64,000 nucleotides of DNA from Rhynchopus sp. YZ270_cl-10 (GCA_964035575.1 OZ037873.1:310001-374000), one strand, 5' to 3'; shown: positions 11,444-23,567, numbered from the stretch's first letter. Numbers and translations: made by a program. The notes: generated by a model from the sequence alone, not told the origin.

Positions 11444-14152
11444 TCACACAGCCTTTGGGAAAGGAAGCAGGGCCGAAATGCCCCTCTGCGTGAGTGTCTC
11501 ATCGTCGAGGTAAGCAGACCACGTGGTGCCTGTGTCACCCGCACAGATCGTCACGTTCTTCGGTGAGTGCACGTTGTTGTCGTGCACAGTCATAGACGCT
11601 GGGACCTTACACGTAGAAGCGTACTTGCTGTTCAGTGTCTGGCATGTGTTGTTGTAGAAAGCAAGGTTGTTGCCGTCACGGAAGCATTCCGTAACATACG
11701 CGTACACGTTCTCGTAGTGGTGGTTCCACTGCCCGCCAAAGTCGCTCTTGAGACCAGTGCGTGCATACACGAAGTAGTTGTTGTGTGTGAGGTAGTAGCT
11801 CGACCCATCGTCGTTGTCAATAGCCTCCTGGCTGCTGTACACATCAAACACAAAGTTGTTTCTGATCACCCTGAACTGTGGAAGGACAGAAGGACCGGTG
11901 GCCAACACGTGTCCAGGAAGGTCACCCGTGACGTTGTCCTTGTTGAAGACCCTGTGCATGCCCATGTCGGTGATGTACGGAACACGGTCCCAGCTGTTGA
12001 ACGGGCCGTGGTCGCCACTCTCACGCACACAGTTCGCAAGCAGGTTCCCCTCCATCACATCACCACCACCAAAACCGTCGTTGAAGTTCACACCCGCACG
12101 TGGTCCGTTGAAGTGCACGTTCTGTGCAAGGTACGTGCCTGCCGTCACAGCCTGGAACCACATCGACGACTGCTTCTGCCAGATCCCAATCTCACGCACA
12201 AGGTTCCCCACAATCCGTGTGTTCCGTGGCTGGTTTCCCCCACGTCCGTCAGGACCCACACCGTACGGAATCGTGATCGAGCAGTTCTCGTTCAGACAGT
12301 TTCCTGTCGACCCCCAGGCAGCCATCGCAGAGTCGCCAATCCAGCTCATCTCGTTGTTCGACACTGTCACGTTCCTGTTGTAGTTGTTCACAAACACACC
12401 GTTCCCGTCCACACGCGTGATCAGGTTGTTGTCCACTGTTGTCCGCTCCGTCCCCTCCATCAGAATTGCACCAGACCGCTGCAGTGCCCAGTCACCACCA
12501 CTCGGCATGCCGTGGATGTCCGCCACGTCTGTCCCCAGGTACGTCAGCATCGCATCGCGGATCACCAGCCCACGGATCGTCACGTCCTGCACAGGTGCTG
12601 TCTGTGTGCCGGTGATGTTGAACAGCACCTTCGTCCGTGTTGCCACAAACTGCTCGTCTCCCGTCGGTGTCTGCGACGTGTTGAACGTGTAGTACAACGC
12701 CTCCTCGTCTGCGTCGAAGAAGAACTCGCCTGGTGAGTCGCACTCCTCCTTCACGTTCTCAATCCACCACTGTTTAGCGTTCACATTCCCTTCGCCACCT
12801 TGGTTGCATCCCACATCCTGACTGAAGTGCAGCTCAGAGTTCACCTTGTCGATGCTCTCAACAAGACAGAGGTTTGTGTACCACCTTGCACCTCCACGCC
12901 ACACCTGCACCACTGCTCCTTTTGGGTTTGAGTAGTTGGCTGCCTGTGGGAGGACGTCTGCGTAGGACAGACCACTTGGCGACATGTGTGTCTGTGGGCA
13001 TATTCCACTTGTCTTGTTCACGTGGTTGTAGCACTGCCCTCTTGGGGGCTTCTGACTGCACCAGTACCCAGTGGGTGGGCTGATGTCGTCACAGAACCCA
13101 CCCATCCCGATGTGGAAGTTACCCCAGTCAGCCTCGCCTGTCTGCCCACCGTGTGCGCCACCTTCCTCAGCGTTGGGCCACTCCACACTGGGCCAGCTCT
13201 TTCCGTTCGTGACAATGTCCTTCGTCTCAGACCACTTCTTGTCCTGGTCCTGGGGCGGAAGGAACCTGTGTTATGTCAATGTTTGTATTGTTGAGAAAGA
13301 AATGAATAGCACTATATGTACTCCACAAACAATACCCAAAAATGCACCACATGCGCAATACTCTCACAACAAAGCGATAAAAATGCACTGACACAAAAAT
13401 CCCCTCACAACATACGTAGTGCCATTTATGTTCCAACCCTTCACGTACTCTCCTTCTCCCATACTAGGGTCTGTGGATATAAAATCCTGCCCAGACAGCT
13501 CAGGGTGTCCATTGGGGTACTTGGCACGGATGGCCCTCTCTGTCCCAAGCCTGAGGCCTGTGATCTCTGTGAAGCCCTGCCCCTTGACGTCAAGCTTCCA
13601 TGTGTTGTGTGTGGCGTCGTACTGTGTCCACGCACCCTTCCCGTTCACCTTGACAGGCACAGCCCCGCTCACAACCGCCTCCTGACCCTCGAAGTTCTGG
13701 ATCGTCAGCTTTGCGTGCTCCGTCCCCAGCTGCACCTGCTCCGTGTGGTACGTGCCTGCATACAGCACAATCGTCGCAGCCCCCTTCCCTGCAGCTGCCG
13801 CCACCGCATCCACAAGTGTGGAGAACGGCGACGTCTTGCTCCCGTCACCACCCGAAGACGCCTTTGCGTCCACATAGATCACAACACCCGAAGAAGGCGT
13901 CGCGTACGTCGGCGGCACCCACACATCCTCACCCGAAGGTGCCTCCACCCCACACGCCTGCAGCTGCAACGCGTCGTACAGCGTCTTGAAGTCACCCCGC
14001 TGCGGCAGGGTCGTCTTCCCGTACTCCCATGCGTGCTCACGCACCTTGCAGTCGTAGCTTGGTGGAATCCCGCTTGGTGTGCCAGGGTTCACAAACGGCG
14101 GGTTCGCAGAGGCGGCTCCACACACCACTGCCATCAGCAGCAGGCCACGCAT
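11444..14152 (-). CDS. Secreted right-handed beta-helix protein, copy 3
   Basis: Exons 13416-14152 and 11444-13265 with a 150-bp phase-2 intron (donor GTATGT, acceptor CACAG); 852 residues, 21 more than copy 2. The difference lies mainly on both sides of the intron: DFISTDPSMGEGEYVKGW at the end of exon 1 and an acidic insert (AEEGGAHGGQTGEADWG) in early exon 2. Signal peptide, N-cap and helix core are almost identical to copy 2 even at silent sites, whereas the last ~100 residues differ (ECFRDGNNLAFYNN, KVPASMTVHDNN). Upstream, homology to the other copies stops exactly at CTGCAG (14191-14196), so it has lost or never had the repeat block. Substrate unknown. Confidence 0.9.
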
Positions 14153-14196
14153 TGTTCGTTGCTCCCGTCCTTTGTGTCGTGTCAGAGCCTGCAGTG

Positions 14197-14970
14197 AAAG
14201 GGGGGATATACAATAGGGTGAAAAAAAATGGATATTCCTGAGCTCACAGAAGACCCCTCTAATCTGTTTAGGATGCCATACTTTTCTCAGTGTCCCCATC
14301 CCTTTTACTCATTTTGCAAGCATTTTTTTTTTTTTTTTTCAATGATTTTAATTTGTGTGGTGTGTAGCATTAACGCTGACGCTACGTTACGTTACGCGCC
14401 TTTACGCACTTTAAGTGGTCAAAAAAAATTTTCGACTTCGGCGAAAATGTCCCGGCAAACCGTTAAAACTGCTGCATTAACTCGCATATTGCATATCATC
14501 TCACGTTCCCCACCTTTGCGGAATAAGAAAAAATATGTCAGGTCGGTAGCGTGCAGACGTTTCCTCGTATAGACATCTACAAAAAGAAACGACAGTCATG
14601 GCAAAGGTTCCTGGCGAAGCCACGGTACGCAACATTTCAAAATACTGTGATTAAAATTGCACATTTTACAGCCACACTATGTCATGGGTGGCTTGCAATC
14701 TTGCGCCGCAGGCGCACGGTACGCTACTTTTTTCTTTTGCCATGCTGCATGCTTCCTTTTCCTTCGGCGTTTGACCAATTGAGTCGCGTTCTGGCTGTGA
14801 CGGGGTCACTTTGCCCATGAGGCATACTCGTGGTTCTTTGCAACCGTTATTTTCTGCCTCTTCGGAGCCTGAGCCGATAACTGGGACTCCGCCGGTCGCT
14901 TTGCAAATTCCATTATGGAAATCTGTCTTGGTCCGGAGGACTTTTTTGGTGCCATCTTTTCCCCCTGTTA
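14197..14970. other. Intergenic with a dispersed GC-palindrome repeat
   Basis: Poly-T at 14323-14339. 14600-14830 is one copy of a dispersed repeat (ggcgaagccacggtacgcaa, then gcgccgcaggcgcacggtac, then accaattgagtcgcgttctg) found again at about 45600-45860, 49010-49150 (inverted), 49490-49850 and 52120-52410. No gene is seen. Confidence 0.6.
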
Positions 14971-15188
14971 CACGACGGTGATGTAACGGGTGTTACAAGT
15001 GGAGTTACAAGTGAGTTACATGTAACTTTTGTTACATGTAACTCACTTGTAACTCACTTGTAACCCACCAGTTACAACCTGATTTTGCCTGTAATTCATG
15101 TATCCCACTTGTAACTCACTTGTAACGGTTTTTCACTTGTAACGTTACATGTAACTTCACTTGTAATGTACTGTACATCACCGTCGTG
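14971..15188. mobile_element. TA-duplication MITE with GTTACA internal repeats
   Basis: Inverted termini CACGACGGTGATGTA and TACATCACCGTCGTG, flanked by TA on both sides (14969-14970, 15189-15190). The interior is built of short direct and inverted copies of gagttacaagt and gttacatgtaac. 218 bp, non-coding, mariner-like by its target site. Confidence 0.85.
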
Positions 15189-15279
15189 TAGTTGCCTGTA
15201 TTTGGATGCGCGGGGACGGGAGGGTGGGAAAAATTAAAAAAAATGTGGAAAATTCCTAATAGGCAGCCTCGGAACACTC

Positions 15280-15370
15280 AAGGGCAGGCTGGTCCCCCCT
15301 GGTCCCCCCTTATTATTTTTATTTTCCCCCAGGGGGACCAGTGGTCCCCCCTGGTCCCCCCTGTGGGAAG
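15280..15370. repeat. GGTCCCCC short tandem/inverted repeat
   Basis: Four copies of ctggtcccccc in direct orientation and one inverted (gggggaccag) within 90 bp. Function unknown. Confidence 0.6.
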
Positions 15371-15382
15371 CCCTGACGGGGG

Positions 15383-16235
15383 CAGGGCACTAGCTAGACT
15401 TTTTTTTTCCCGTTTTTTTGCGGTTTTGCGGTTTCAAAAAAAAAAATTTGCGCGGCGACAAACTAAGGGAAAACACACGAATGAGGGACGGGGAGATTTT
15501 GGGAAGGGGTTATTTACAGGGCATTTTTTGCGGGGCTAAACCCGACAGACCCGTGGTGTAATCTCCTGCCAACTTCATTGCATGTATCAGAATGCTTCTG
15601 TGCGTGAGCATGTGTTGTCGCATGGTCTGCACAGCTTCCGACGTTCGCACATACTCCCCCCAGTCTCCTGTTTGCTGTCAACCATTCTATCACATACTCC
15701 TCCATGTCCGCGGTGGCACGCCGGCTCACTAAGCTCTGACTTAATCTCCCTGATCGTGGACCACCCCTCAACCTGAATCGATTGCATTTTCGGTTGCAAA
15801 ATGCAACTGTCCAAATTGCAAGGGGATTCCCGAAGACATTGTAAAATAATAAATGGCGCCGCAGGCAAAAAAAATTAGGGTACGGTGTAAAGATGCCGGT
15901 TTTACACCAGAGTCACTCAACAAACCCCTTTTTTGCGAAGCAAAAAAGGAAAATGGCGCCGCAGGCAAAAAAAAATATGGGTTAACTCCGCGAGCGAAGC
16001 GAGCGGAAATTTTTTTGGGGTGTACTTCCGTGAGCGCAGCGAGCAGAAAAAAATTAAGGTTCTATCATGCCAGTCATCTGGGGTCGGGCGAGGGGGCCGA
16101 ACAGTGCCCAAAACCCCCCACATTTTTTTTTCTTCTGCCCCGAGATTTTCCGTTTTTTTTTTTTTTTCCCGCCAAACCGCAAAACCGGGTTTTTGCGGTT
16201 TTGAAACCGCAAAAAAGCACCTAGCTAGTGCCCTG
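15383..16235. mobile_element. hAT-like non-autonomous transposon 1
   Basis: 853 bp. Termini CAGGGCACTAGCTAG and CTAGCTAGTGCCCTG are perfect inverted repeats; the flanks carry a perfect 8-bp duplication GACGGGGG (15375-15382 and 16236-16243), the hallmark of hAT transposition. Subterminal gcggtttt/aaaaccgc runs are also inverted. No transposase frame is present. The interior has two units of a palindromic cassette (ttttgcgaagcaaaa; ggcgccgcaggc) and GCGAAGC hairpins at 15988-16045. Confidence 0.92.
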
Positions 16236-16870
16236 GACGGGGGTGCCCACTGAGGCTCACAAGGTGATTGATCGCCTTGTTAAGCAAGGTATCATCACAG
16301 GCGTAGCAACGCAAAAATTTTGATGGCCTCGAGGAAGACGCAGGTGTGACCAGTGCAAAGGTGTACTCCCTGTACGGAAGCATGAGAAAGGGCACCTGTG
16401 TTAACAGGAACTGTTCATACTCCATGTCACGCATCAACATGGAGGACTACTTAAAAAGAATGATGGTGCCTACCTGCCCTAAGTGCAGGGCAAATACACC
16501 CCTCCCCCTTTTTGATATTTTTTCGCGAGAGAACAGAGAGACTAGGAAGGAACTACGGGGCGAAGAGGACATCAGGGGCCTCATTAAGCCCGACATCACT
16601 TTTTTTGACGGGGATTTGTATCAGGAGAACGAAGCGAAGAAGCTCGCGCAAAAGTCACGAACAATTGAGGTGGAGGGGTAGGGAATCGAGGTACGGCCAT
16701 TCGCAGAATGGGTTAGTGCGTACCACAAAACGGGGCAAGGCTATTTATTAACCCCAGTGCCTCAGCCTGCCTCAACGCCCATCCCGTCTTCTCCGAGACA
16801 TATGGATGGACATAGGGATGTTTTGTACATAGAAAAGTGCCGGCAGACGCGCCTTCGATCCGCCGCATAG
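16236..16870 (+). pseudogene. Sirtuin (SIR2-family) deacylase pseudogene
   Basis: Plus-strand relic of an NAD-dependent protein deacylase. VPTEAHKVIDRLVKQGIITG resembles the sirtuin P..aH..l..L...g.l.gviTQ helix. A one-base slip near 16312-16322 then moves the frame to KNFDGLEEDAGV and VYSLYGSMRKGTCV, matching the NAD-pocket iDGLh..aG and catalytic ELHGS region. The zinc-ribbon cysteines follow (TCVNRNC, CPKC), then IKPDITFFDGDL (the KPDivFFgE motif). After a stop codon (16678-16680) the same frame gives EVRPFAEWVSAYHK and DVLYIEKC, the usual C-terminal Rossmann end. The catalytic His is Tyr and the NAD-pocket His is Glu, so it is dead. The fragment begins right at the duplicated target site of the hAT-like element; upstream bases read WEALTGVP across the empty site, so the element probably inserted into it. 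Confidence 0.8.
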
Positions 16871-16961
16871 ACTTTAGAGACTTCTTTTTACTTTTTCTCC
16901 CCTCTCCCCCCCCTTCTCCCCTTTCTTCTTCTTTTTTGGCTATTTTTATTTCGTTCACATA

Positions 16962-17030
16962 GCCTAGATTCGGACCTGTTTTCAGGCCGACCGTGTACAG
17001 CCGGGTAGAGCTTGACAACGCCAACAGCTG
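16962..17030 (-). pseudogene. Possible exon relic shared with 7556-7629
   Basis: Read on the minus strand it gives SSSTRLYTVGLKTGP, similar to SSTTRLYAGGLNTGP at 7556-7629 on the plus strand. Similarity at both DNA and protein level over ~68 bp suggests a piece of a common ancestral gene or repeat. Family not recognised. Confidence 0.35.
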
Positions 17031-17093
17031 TGGCGACGCTGGGTTTGCAGAACTCGAGAAGATGATCAACATTGAAACAGAGATTATTGACAA

Positions 17094-17655
17094 TGGTGTG
17101 GCAGAGGCAACCTCAGAACACACATGGACAGCCCACAACAAAACCCACCCACACCCCATCCACCACCCATACCCAGACACACCAACCACGTGACATCCAC
17201 ACACTGTCACGTCCCTTCCAGAAGACTGTGTCAAGTGAATGACTCAGACCTGAGTTCAGAACAGCAGCACTTCGACACCCATCAACACACACCCACCACG
17301 GTCACAGACGCGACCGGGTAGTGCTGTCGATCCTGCACACCCACGCCCACCCATCTGCATGACTCCCATGCCCACCGTTCCCACACCTTATCCTTTGTCT
17401 CGTCCTCAACACCTCCACATGCTCCACAACACACAGACTGTCTGCCGGAAGATGCACATCTGTGCTGCAGAACAGTGCCTGGTGAGGGGTGTGTCTCAGT
17501 CGTCCCTTCCTGCCCAGGTACATGCCTCCGATGCAAACATGGTGTTGTGGCTCAGCTGCGTTGTCTTCTCCACAACAACAACAACAACACCATGTTGGAA
17601 GCAACGGTGCGTAATACAACAAAACCAACCCACATCCCCTACCACCCACACACTA
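17094..17655. repeat. Array-associated repeat block, copy d
   Basis: Full-length block as in 117-774, starting ggtgtggcagaggcaacctc. Here it abuts unrelated sequence, not a beta-helix gene, so the block moves or is duplicated independently of the gene. Confidence 0.8.
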
Positions 17656-19421
17656 TGACACACGCACACCACGTCACAAAGCGTCCACGTCTCTCCTCAT
17701 CACTGCTCCATACCCCCCAACCACCACCCCACACACTGCGACAGATGTATTCCCTCTACGAACGCTCTCAGCCAACCATTTTTCCCCCCACCCGCACCCC
17801 CACCCCCAGATGACACAGTAAGATCACACCCCTATGGCCCCACAGGGGTTGACCCAACATACTGGACAGATGGCCACTCACGACGACGTTAACGACAGTA
17901 AAGCATGACCTACACTGCAGGACACAGAGAATACAAGGCAGCAGCAGACTACTATGCAGAGAAGCTTCTAGAAGGATCGAAACCCGCACACACACCCTAG
18001 GATGTGTTGATGGCTTTACGTCCCACAGACTACGCTGTATGCGAACACAGAGATGGAGGAAAAAGATCGGTACTTTTTTTTTTTTTTGTAGTATTTTTCA
18101 GTTGCTGCTTTAGCCACGCTCTGCCCCAAACTGTCCAGGCACACAGACAGCAGACACAGCAGTCATAGCAGGCATCCCTACCTGGCTGGCTAGCCTCTCT
18201 GTCTGCGGTTGTGAGAAAAGAAAAGGGGGTGCATCTAAGCATTCTTGAGAATATAAGAACGTTATTGCTCTTGAACGTGCCACGTGGCAGCTCTATGAAA
18301 AACAAAACTGCTTATCGACAATACGAGAAACGCGTGCACATATAAAAACGTTGCGTTCACAAAAAAAAAACACAATGAACGAAAAAAAACAAAGAAAATC
18401 TGGAAAAGATGATCCTCAGCCACTACGAGCACCTTAAAGCAAAAGAATTTAGGTGACATGCCCAACTTCTGGTAGGCAGGTTGTACTACAGGTGAGTAGT
18501 ATACCAACTACTAGCTAGAGGGCAAATTGGACAAGTAAAATGTATTTTTCCCCCCCACGGATTTGTCATTTGGACCCTACAATCGCATAAAATGGGCCAA
18601 TGCAAAGAAAAACAGGGGGAAACAGTGGATTTTACCACAAGGCATCCTGACAGTGCATCAGTGCAGTGTAGGAGTGCAACAAAGAGAGGTCACAATGCAA
18701 ACGGCCCACCGGACACCGGATGGGACGCAGGCACCGTAGAAAAGATGAGATGTCAGATGGAACGCTAAAAGGGGGCAGAGCGGACATATAAAAAGTGCAG
18801 CACCACCTCCGGTGTCTACACTCATCCAATAAAGTTTCAAAAAAACACACACATGAAAAAAGGGACACCTAACACAAGACCACTGGGGCCACATTTATGG
18901 AACACTTTCTTTCTGTACGAAGGGGCGCTGATTTTCATCCACTCATTCGTGCTTTGCATCCCACCTAAGTCCGCAACACGGCCTTGAGTGAGAAGAATAA
19001 CATGAAAAGCTGGTGTTTTGTATACAGGAAAACTGGACTATTTGTAAGTACGGTGGATATTTGATACTCTAGTTTTCTTAAAATATAAAAGGAAGAATAA
19101 CAATGATACGCACAGCTGCGTGAAGCACCCTCCGTACAATGGAGAACCCAGCAGTCACTCGACCCATCCGTATCTCAACTACCACGTAGTTCACTAAAGA
19201 GTGCACTATTGCAAACAGTAAAAGAAGCTTCAAAAACTGAATACCACAACACAGCATAATTATTGTATTGAAGATGACAACAAAAAGGCACGTTCCGAAC
19301 GTGCCAAAAAGAAACTGGTAAACTGCTAATAACACAGAAATGGTCAACTTCGTTGCGTGAGTACAACGCTTACAGCATGAAGGAGCAGGCACACTCATCC
19401 TGCTGTAATGTGACTACCTTG
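17656..19421. other. Intergenic between copies 3 and 4, no gene
   Basis: Mixed sequence with A/T runs. Copies of dispersed hairpin motifs lie at about 18406-18435 (gatgatcctcagccactacg) and 18800-18850 (ggtgtctacactcatcc followed by aagtttcaaaaa). No protein frame with recognisable similarity. Confidence 0.5.
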
Positions 19422-22250
19422 CTACTGCACACTCTTCGGGAACGGCAGCAACGCAGCAGCACCCAGGGCACTCAGCGCATCGTCGTCCAGGTACGGCGCC
19501 CACGTGGTGCCTGTGTCACCCGCACAGATAGTGACAGGCGATTTGGAGTAGACGCTGTTGTTCCTCACAGTCATTGTAGCAGGGATGTCGCACGTAGACC
19601 CGTACTTCCCACCGCGAGTTTGGCACACATTGTTAAAGAATGCCATATTGTTGCCGGTGCCAAAGCACTCATAGACGTACGCGTACACGTTCTCGTAGTG
19701 GTGGTTCCACTGACCACCGAAGTCGCTCTTCGGCCCAGCAAACCCATACGTAAAGTAGTTGTTGTGTGTCAGGTAGTATGTGGACCCATCGTCGTTGTCA
19801 ATAGCCTCCTGGCTGCTGTATACACCCATAATGAAGTTGTACCTAATACGCCTGTAAAGCTGCAGCACAGAAGGACCGGTGGCCAACACGTGTCCAGGAA
19901 GGTCACCCGTGACGTTGTCCTTGTTGAAGACCCTGTGCATGCCCATGTCGGTGATGTACGGAACACGGTCCCAGCTGTTGAACGGGCCGTGGTCGCCACT
20001 CTCACGCACACAGTTCGCAAGCAGGTTCCCCTCCATCACATCGCCACCACCAAACCCGTCATTGAAGTTCACACCCGCACGTGGTCCGTTGAAGTGCACG
20101 TTCTGTGCAAGGTACGTGCCTGCCGTCACAGCCTGGAACCACATCGACGACTGTTTCTGCCAGATCCCAATCTCACGCACAAGGTTCCCCACAATCCGTG
20201 TGTTCCGTGGCTGGTTTCCCCCACGTCCGTCAGGACCCACACCATACGGAATCGTGATCGAGCAGTTCTCGTTCAGACAGTTTCCTGTCGACCCCCAGGC
20301 AGCCATCGCAGAGTCGCCAATCCAGCTCATCTCGTTGTTCGACACTGTCACGTTCCTGTTGTAGTTGCTCACAAACACACCGTTCCCGTCCACACGTGTG
20401 ATCAGGTTGTTGTCCACTGTTGTCCGCTCCGTCCCCTCCATCAGAATCGCACCAGACCGCTGCAGTGCCCAGTCACCACCACTCGGCATGCCGTGGATGT
20501 CCGCCACGTCTGTCCCCAGGTACGTCAGCATCGCATCACGGATCACCAGCCCACGGATCGTCACGTCCTGCACAGGTGCTGTCTGCGTGCCGGTGATGTT
20601 GAACAGCACCTTCGTCCGTGTTGCCACAAACTGCTCGTCTCCCGTCGGTGTCTGCGACGTGTTGAACGTGTAGTACAACGCCTCCTCGTCTGCGTCGAAG
20701 AAGAACTCACCTGGCGAGTCGCACTCCTCCTTCACGTTCTCAATCCACCACTGGTTACCCTTCACGTGCCCTTCGCCACCTTGGTTGCATCCCACATCCT
20801 GACTGAAGTGCAGCTCAGAGTTCACCTTGTCGATGCTCTCAACAAGACAGAGGTTTGTGTACCACCTGCCACCTCCACGCCACACCTGCACCACTGCTCC
20901 TTTTGGGTTTGAGTAGTTGGCTGCCTGTGGGAGGACGTCTGCGTAGGACAGACCACTTGGCGACATGTGTGTTTGAGCACCACCTTCACTGGTCTTCTTC
21001 ACTGGGTCATAACTCTGCCCTCTTGGGGGCTTCTGACTGCACCAGTACCCAGTGGGTGGGCTGATGTCACCACAGAATGCGCCCATCCCGATGTGGTAGT
21101 CACCCCAGTCGCCCTCACCTGTCCAGGTGCTGTTTCCCTCCTGTGTGAGGGGCCACTCCACACTGGGCCAGCTCTTTCCGTTGATGACAATGTCCTTCGT
21201 CTCATTCCACTTCTTGTCCTGGTCTAGTGGAGGCAGCCATCTGTGGGAAAATAGGTTGCAGTGTGACACCTCAAAAGAAAGAAAAGTTAATAAGATGACC
21301 AGCCTCGTGCTTAGTCCTTAAATAGGTGAGCCCGTTGTCCTTTTAGGCAATGCGGTCTTCGTACCAAATTGAAACAGGGAATCCACCTTGGGTTGAAAAC
21401 GAAAAGCTTGTGTGGTCAGTGTTCCTCCACACATATCCAAGAAAAGGAAGGCATGCAAGCTGAGACCAAGGCTCATGATGCTTAGAGTCCTCAAGAACAC
21501 AACAAAAACAACTAGCCAGCAGACAAAGACATACGTAGTGCGGTTGACAATCCACCCCTCCTTGTACTGGTTGGATGTGTAGTGCACCGACGACGACTCG
21601 GGGTGTCCATTGGGGTACTTGGCACGGATGGCCCTCTCTGTCCCAAGCCTGAGGCCTGTGATCTCTGTGAAGCCCTGCCCCTTGACGTCAAGCTTCCATG
21701 TGTTGTGTGTGGCGTCGTACTGTGTCCACGCACCCTTCCCGTTCACCTTGACAGGCACAGCCCCGCTCACAACCGCCTCCTGACCCTCGAAGTTCTGGAT
21801 CGTCAGCTTTGCGTGCTCCGTCCCCAGCTGCACCTGCTCCGTGTGGTACGTGCCTGCATACAGCACAATCGTCGCAGCCCCCTTCCCTGCAGCTGCCGCC
21901 ACCGCATCCACAAGTGTGGAGAACGGCGACGTCTTGCTCCCGTCACCACCCGAAGACGCCTTTGCATCCACGTAGATCACAACACCCGAAGAAGGCGTCG
22001 CGTACGTCGGCGGCACCCACACATCCTCACCCGAAGGTGCCTCCACCCCACACGCCTGCAGCTGCAACGCGTCGTACAGCGTCTTGAAGTCACCCCGCTG
22101 TGGCAGGGTCGTCTTCCCGTACTCCCATGCGTGCTCACGCACCTTGCAGTCGTAACTTGGTGGAACTCCGCCTGGTGTTCCGGGGTTCACAAACGGCGGG
22201 TTCGCAGAAGCGGCTCCACACACCACTGCCATCAGCAGCAGGCCACGCAT
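19422..22250 (-). CDS. Secreted right-handed beta-helix protein, copy 4
   Basis: Exons 21535-22250 and 19422-21240, phase-2 intron of 294 bp (GTATGT / CACAG); 844 residues. The core (about 4150-4990 in copy 2 equals 19880-20730 here) is nearly identical to the other copies, but the exon-1 end (SVHYTSNQYKEGWIVNR), early exon 2 (LTQEGNSTWTGEGDWGDYH), intron and last ~110 residues (ECFGTGNNMAFFNNVCQ, DALSALGAAALLPFPKSVQ) are its own. The open frame extends upstream of the start Met, but homology among copies and an AG at CTGCAG (22287-22292) suggest the mature RNA begins near 22286. Repeat block e lies directly upstream. Likely an extracellular polysaccharide-active or adhesive protein. Confidence 0.9.
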
Positions 22251-22292
22251 TGTTCGTTGCTCCCGTCCTTTGTGTCGTGTCAGAGCCTGCAG

Positions 22293-22676
22293 TGGTGTGG
22301 CAGAGGCAACCTCACAACACACATGGCCATCCCACAACAAAACCCACCCACACCCCATCCACCACCCATACCCAGACACACCAACCACGTGACATCCACA
22401 CACTGTCACGTCCCTTCCAGAAGACTGCGTCAGGTGAATGACTCAGACCTGAGTTCAGAACAGCAGACACTTTGACACCCATCAACACACACCCACCACG
22501 GTCACAGACGCGACCGGGTAGTGCTGTCGATCCTGCACACCCACGCCCACCCATCTGCATGACTCCCATACCCACCGTTCCCACACCTTATCCTTTGTCT
22601 CGTCCTCAACACCTCCACATGCTCCACAACACACAGACTGTCTGCCGGAAGATGCACATCTGTGCTGCAGAACAGC
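22293..22676. repeat. Array-associated repeat block, copy e
   Basis: Same block as 117-774, joined to copy 4 exactly as copy a is joined to copy 1. It ends early at agaacagctgctcaag, before the CAA microsatellite. Confidence 0.8.
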
Positions 22677-23567
22677 TGCTCAAGCACCCCAAAGAAGTTT
22701 TACGTGACACATGGAATTCTGTCCGCCGTAGCCTCCACACTTGGACAATCCAGTGTGGAACATTCACGGTGGTTCCAACAGGGCAACACATCAAGCAGAA
22801 ACCACCACTAACCACCCCACCCTCGCACCCACCCCAAGCAAGGACGCTGTTACAAGCATCCAAGAAGGGTGGCAAGCATGAAAGCATGAAAGCGAAAGTA
22901 GACCCACCCATGCATTCTTGTTTTCGCACTTCTCGCTTTTTTTTTTTACACCAAATACCCACCGTAGATGGGTGGGGAAAACGGAACCCTTGGGCTAGCA
23001 ACAGTGAAGAAGAAAAACTATGTTAAATGAAGATAAGGCAATGCTTGCTTAGTCACCTTAAAAGGGTGGTGTGCGGAAGAAGGGGGAAAAATGAAAGGAA
23101 AAGTTCTGGGGGAAATACAAATTCCACAATTTAAAAAAAAAAAACCCATGCTGGTATAGCGGAGCGCTTCCTCGGGTGTCTACACTCATACAAAACCAGG
23201 TTTTCAAAAAAAAAAAAATAAATAAATAAATAAAAACAGTAGACAGGCCAGCATTAGCTGTCCTTAGCCATTTGCCCATTACCCTTTACCCTTTCTCACC
23301 TACCCAGTAAGGCAGAAACCACACTTTTACCTTTTTTTTTTTTTGAAATTTTGTAATCTGGGGGGTCTGCTCGAAATGTGCAAACCTTGTTAGAAACATT
23401 GAATAACGTCTTTCCCAAAAAAAAAAGAACAAAGAATATCTGCAACGTGCACTATGTCAACATAAAAAAATACAGAAATTCACTTTTCCCCCTACCGCTA
23501 CAAAATCAACATCCCCTCCCTCCCCTCCCCCTCCCCCTCCCAGAAGTATCGTCCTATCTCCCCTTTT
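22677..23567. other. Intergenic, no gene
   Basis: Contains a dispersed hairpin motif at about 23024-23057 (gcttgcttagtcacctta end), another at 23165-23210 (cctcgggtgtctacactcat, then ggttttcaaaaa), poly-A/T runs and a pyrimidine tract near 23510-23545. Confidence 0.5.
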
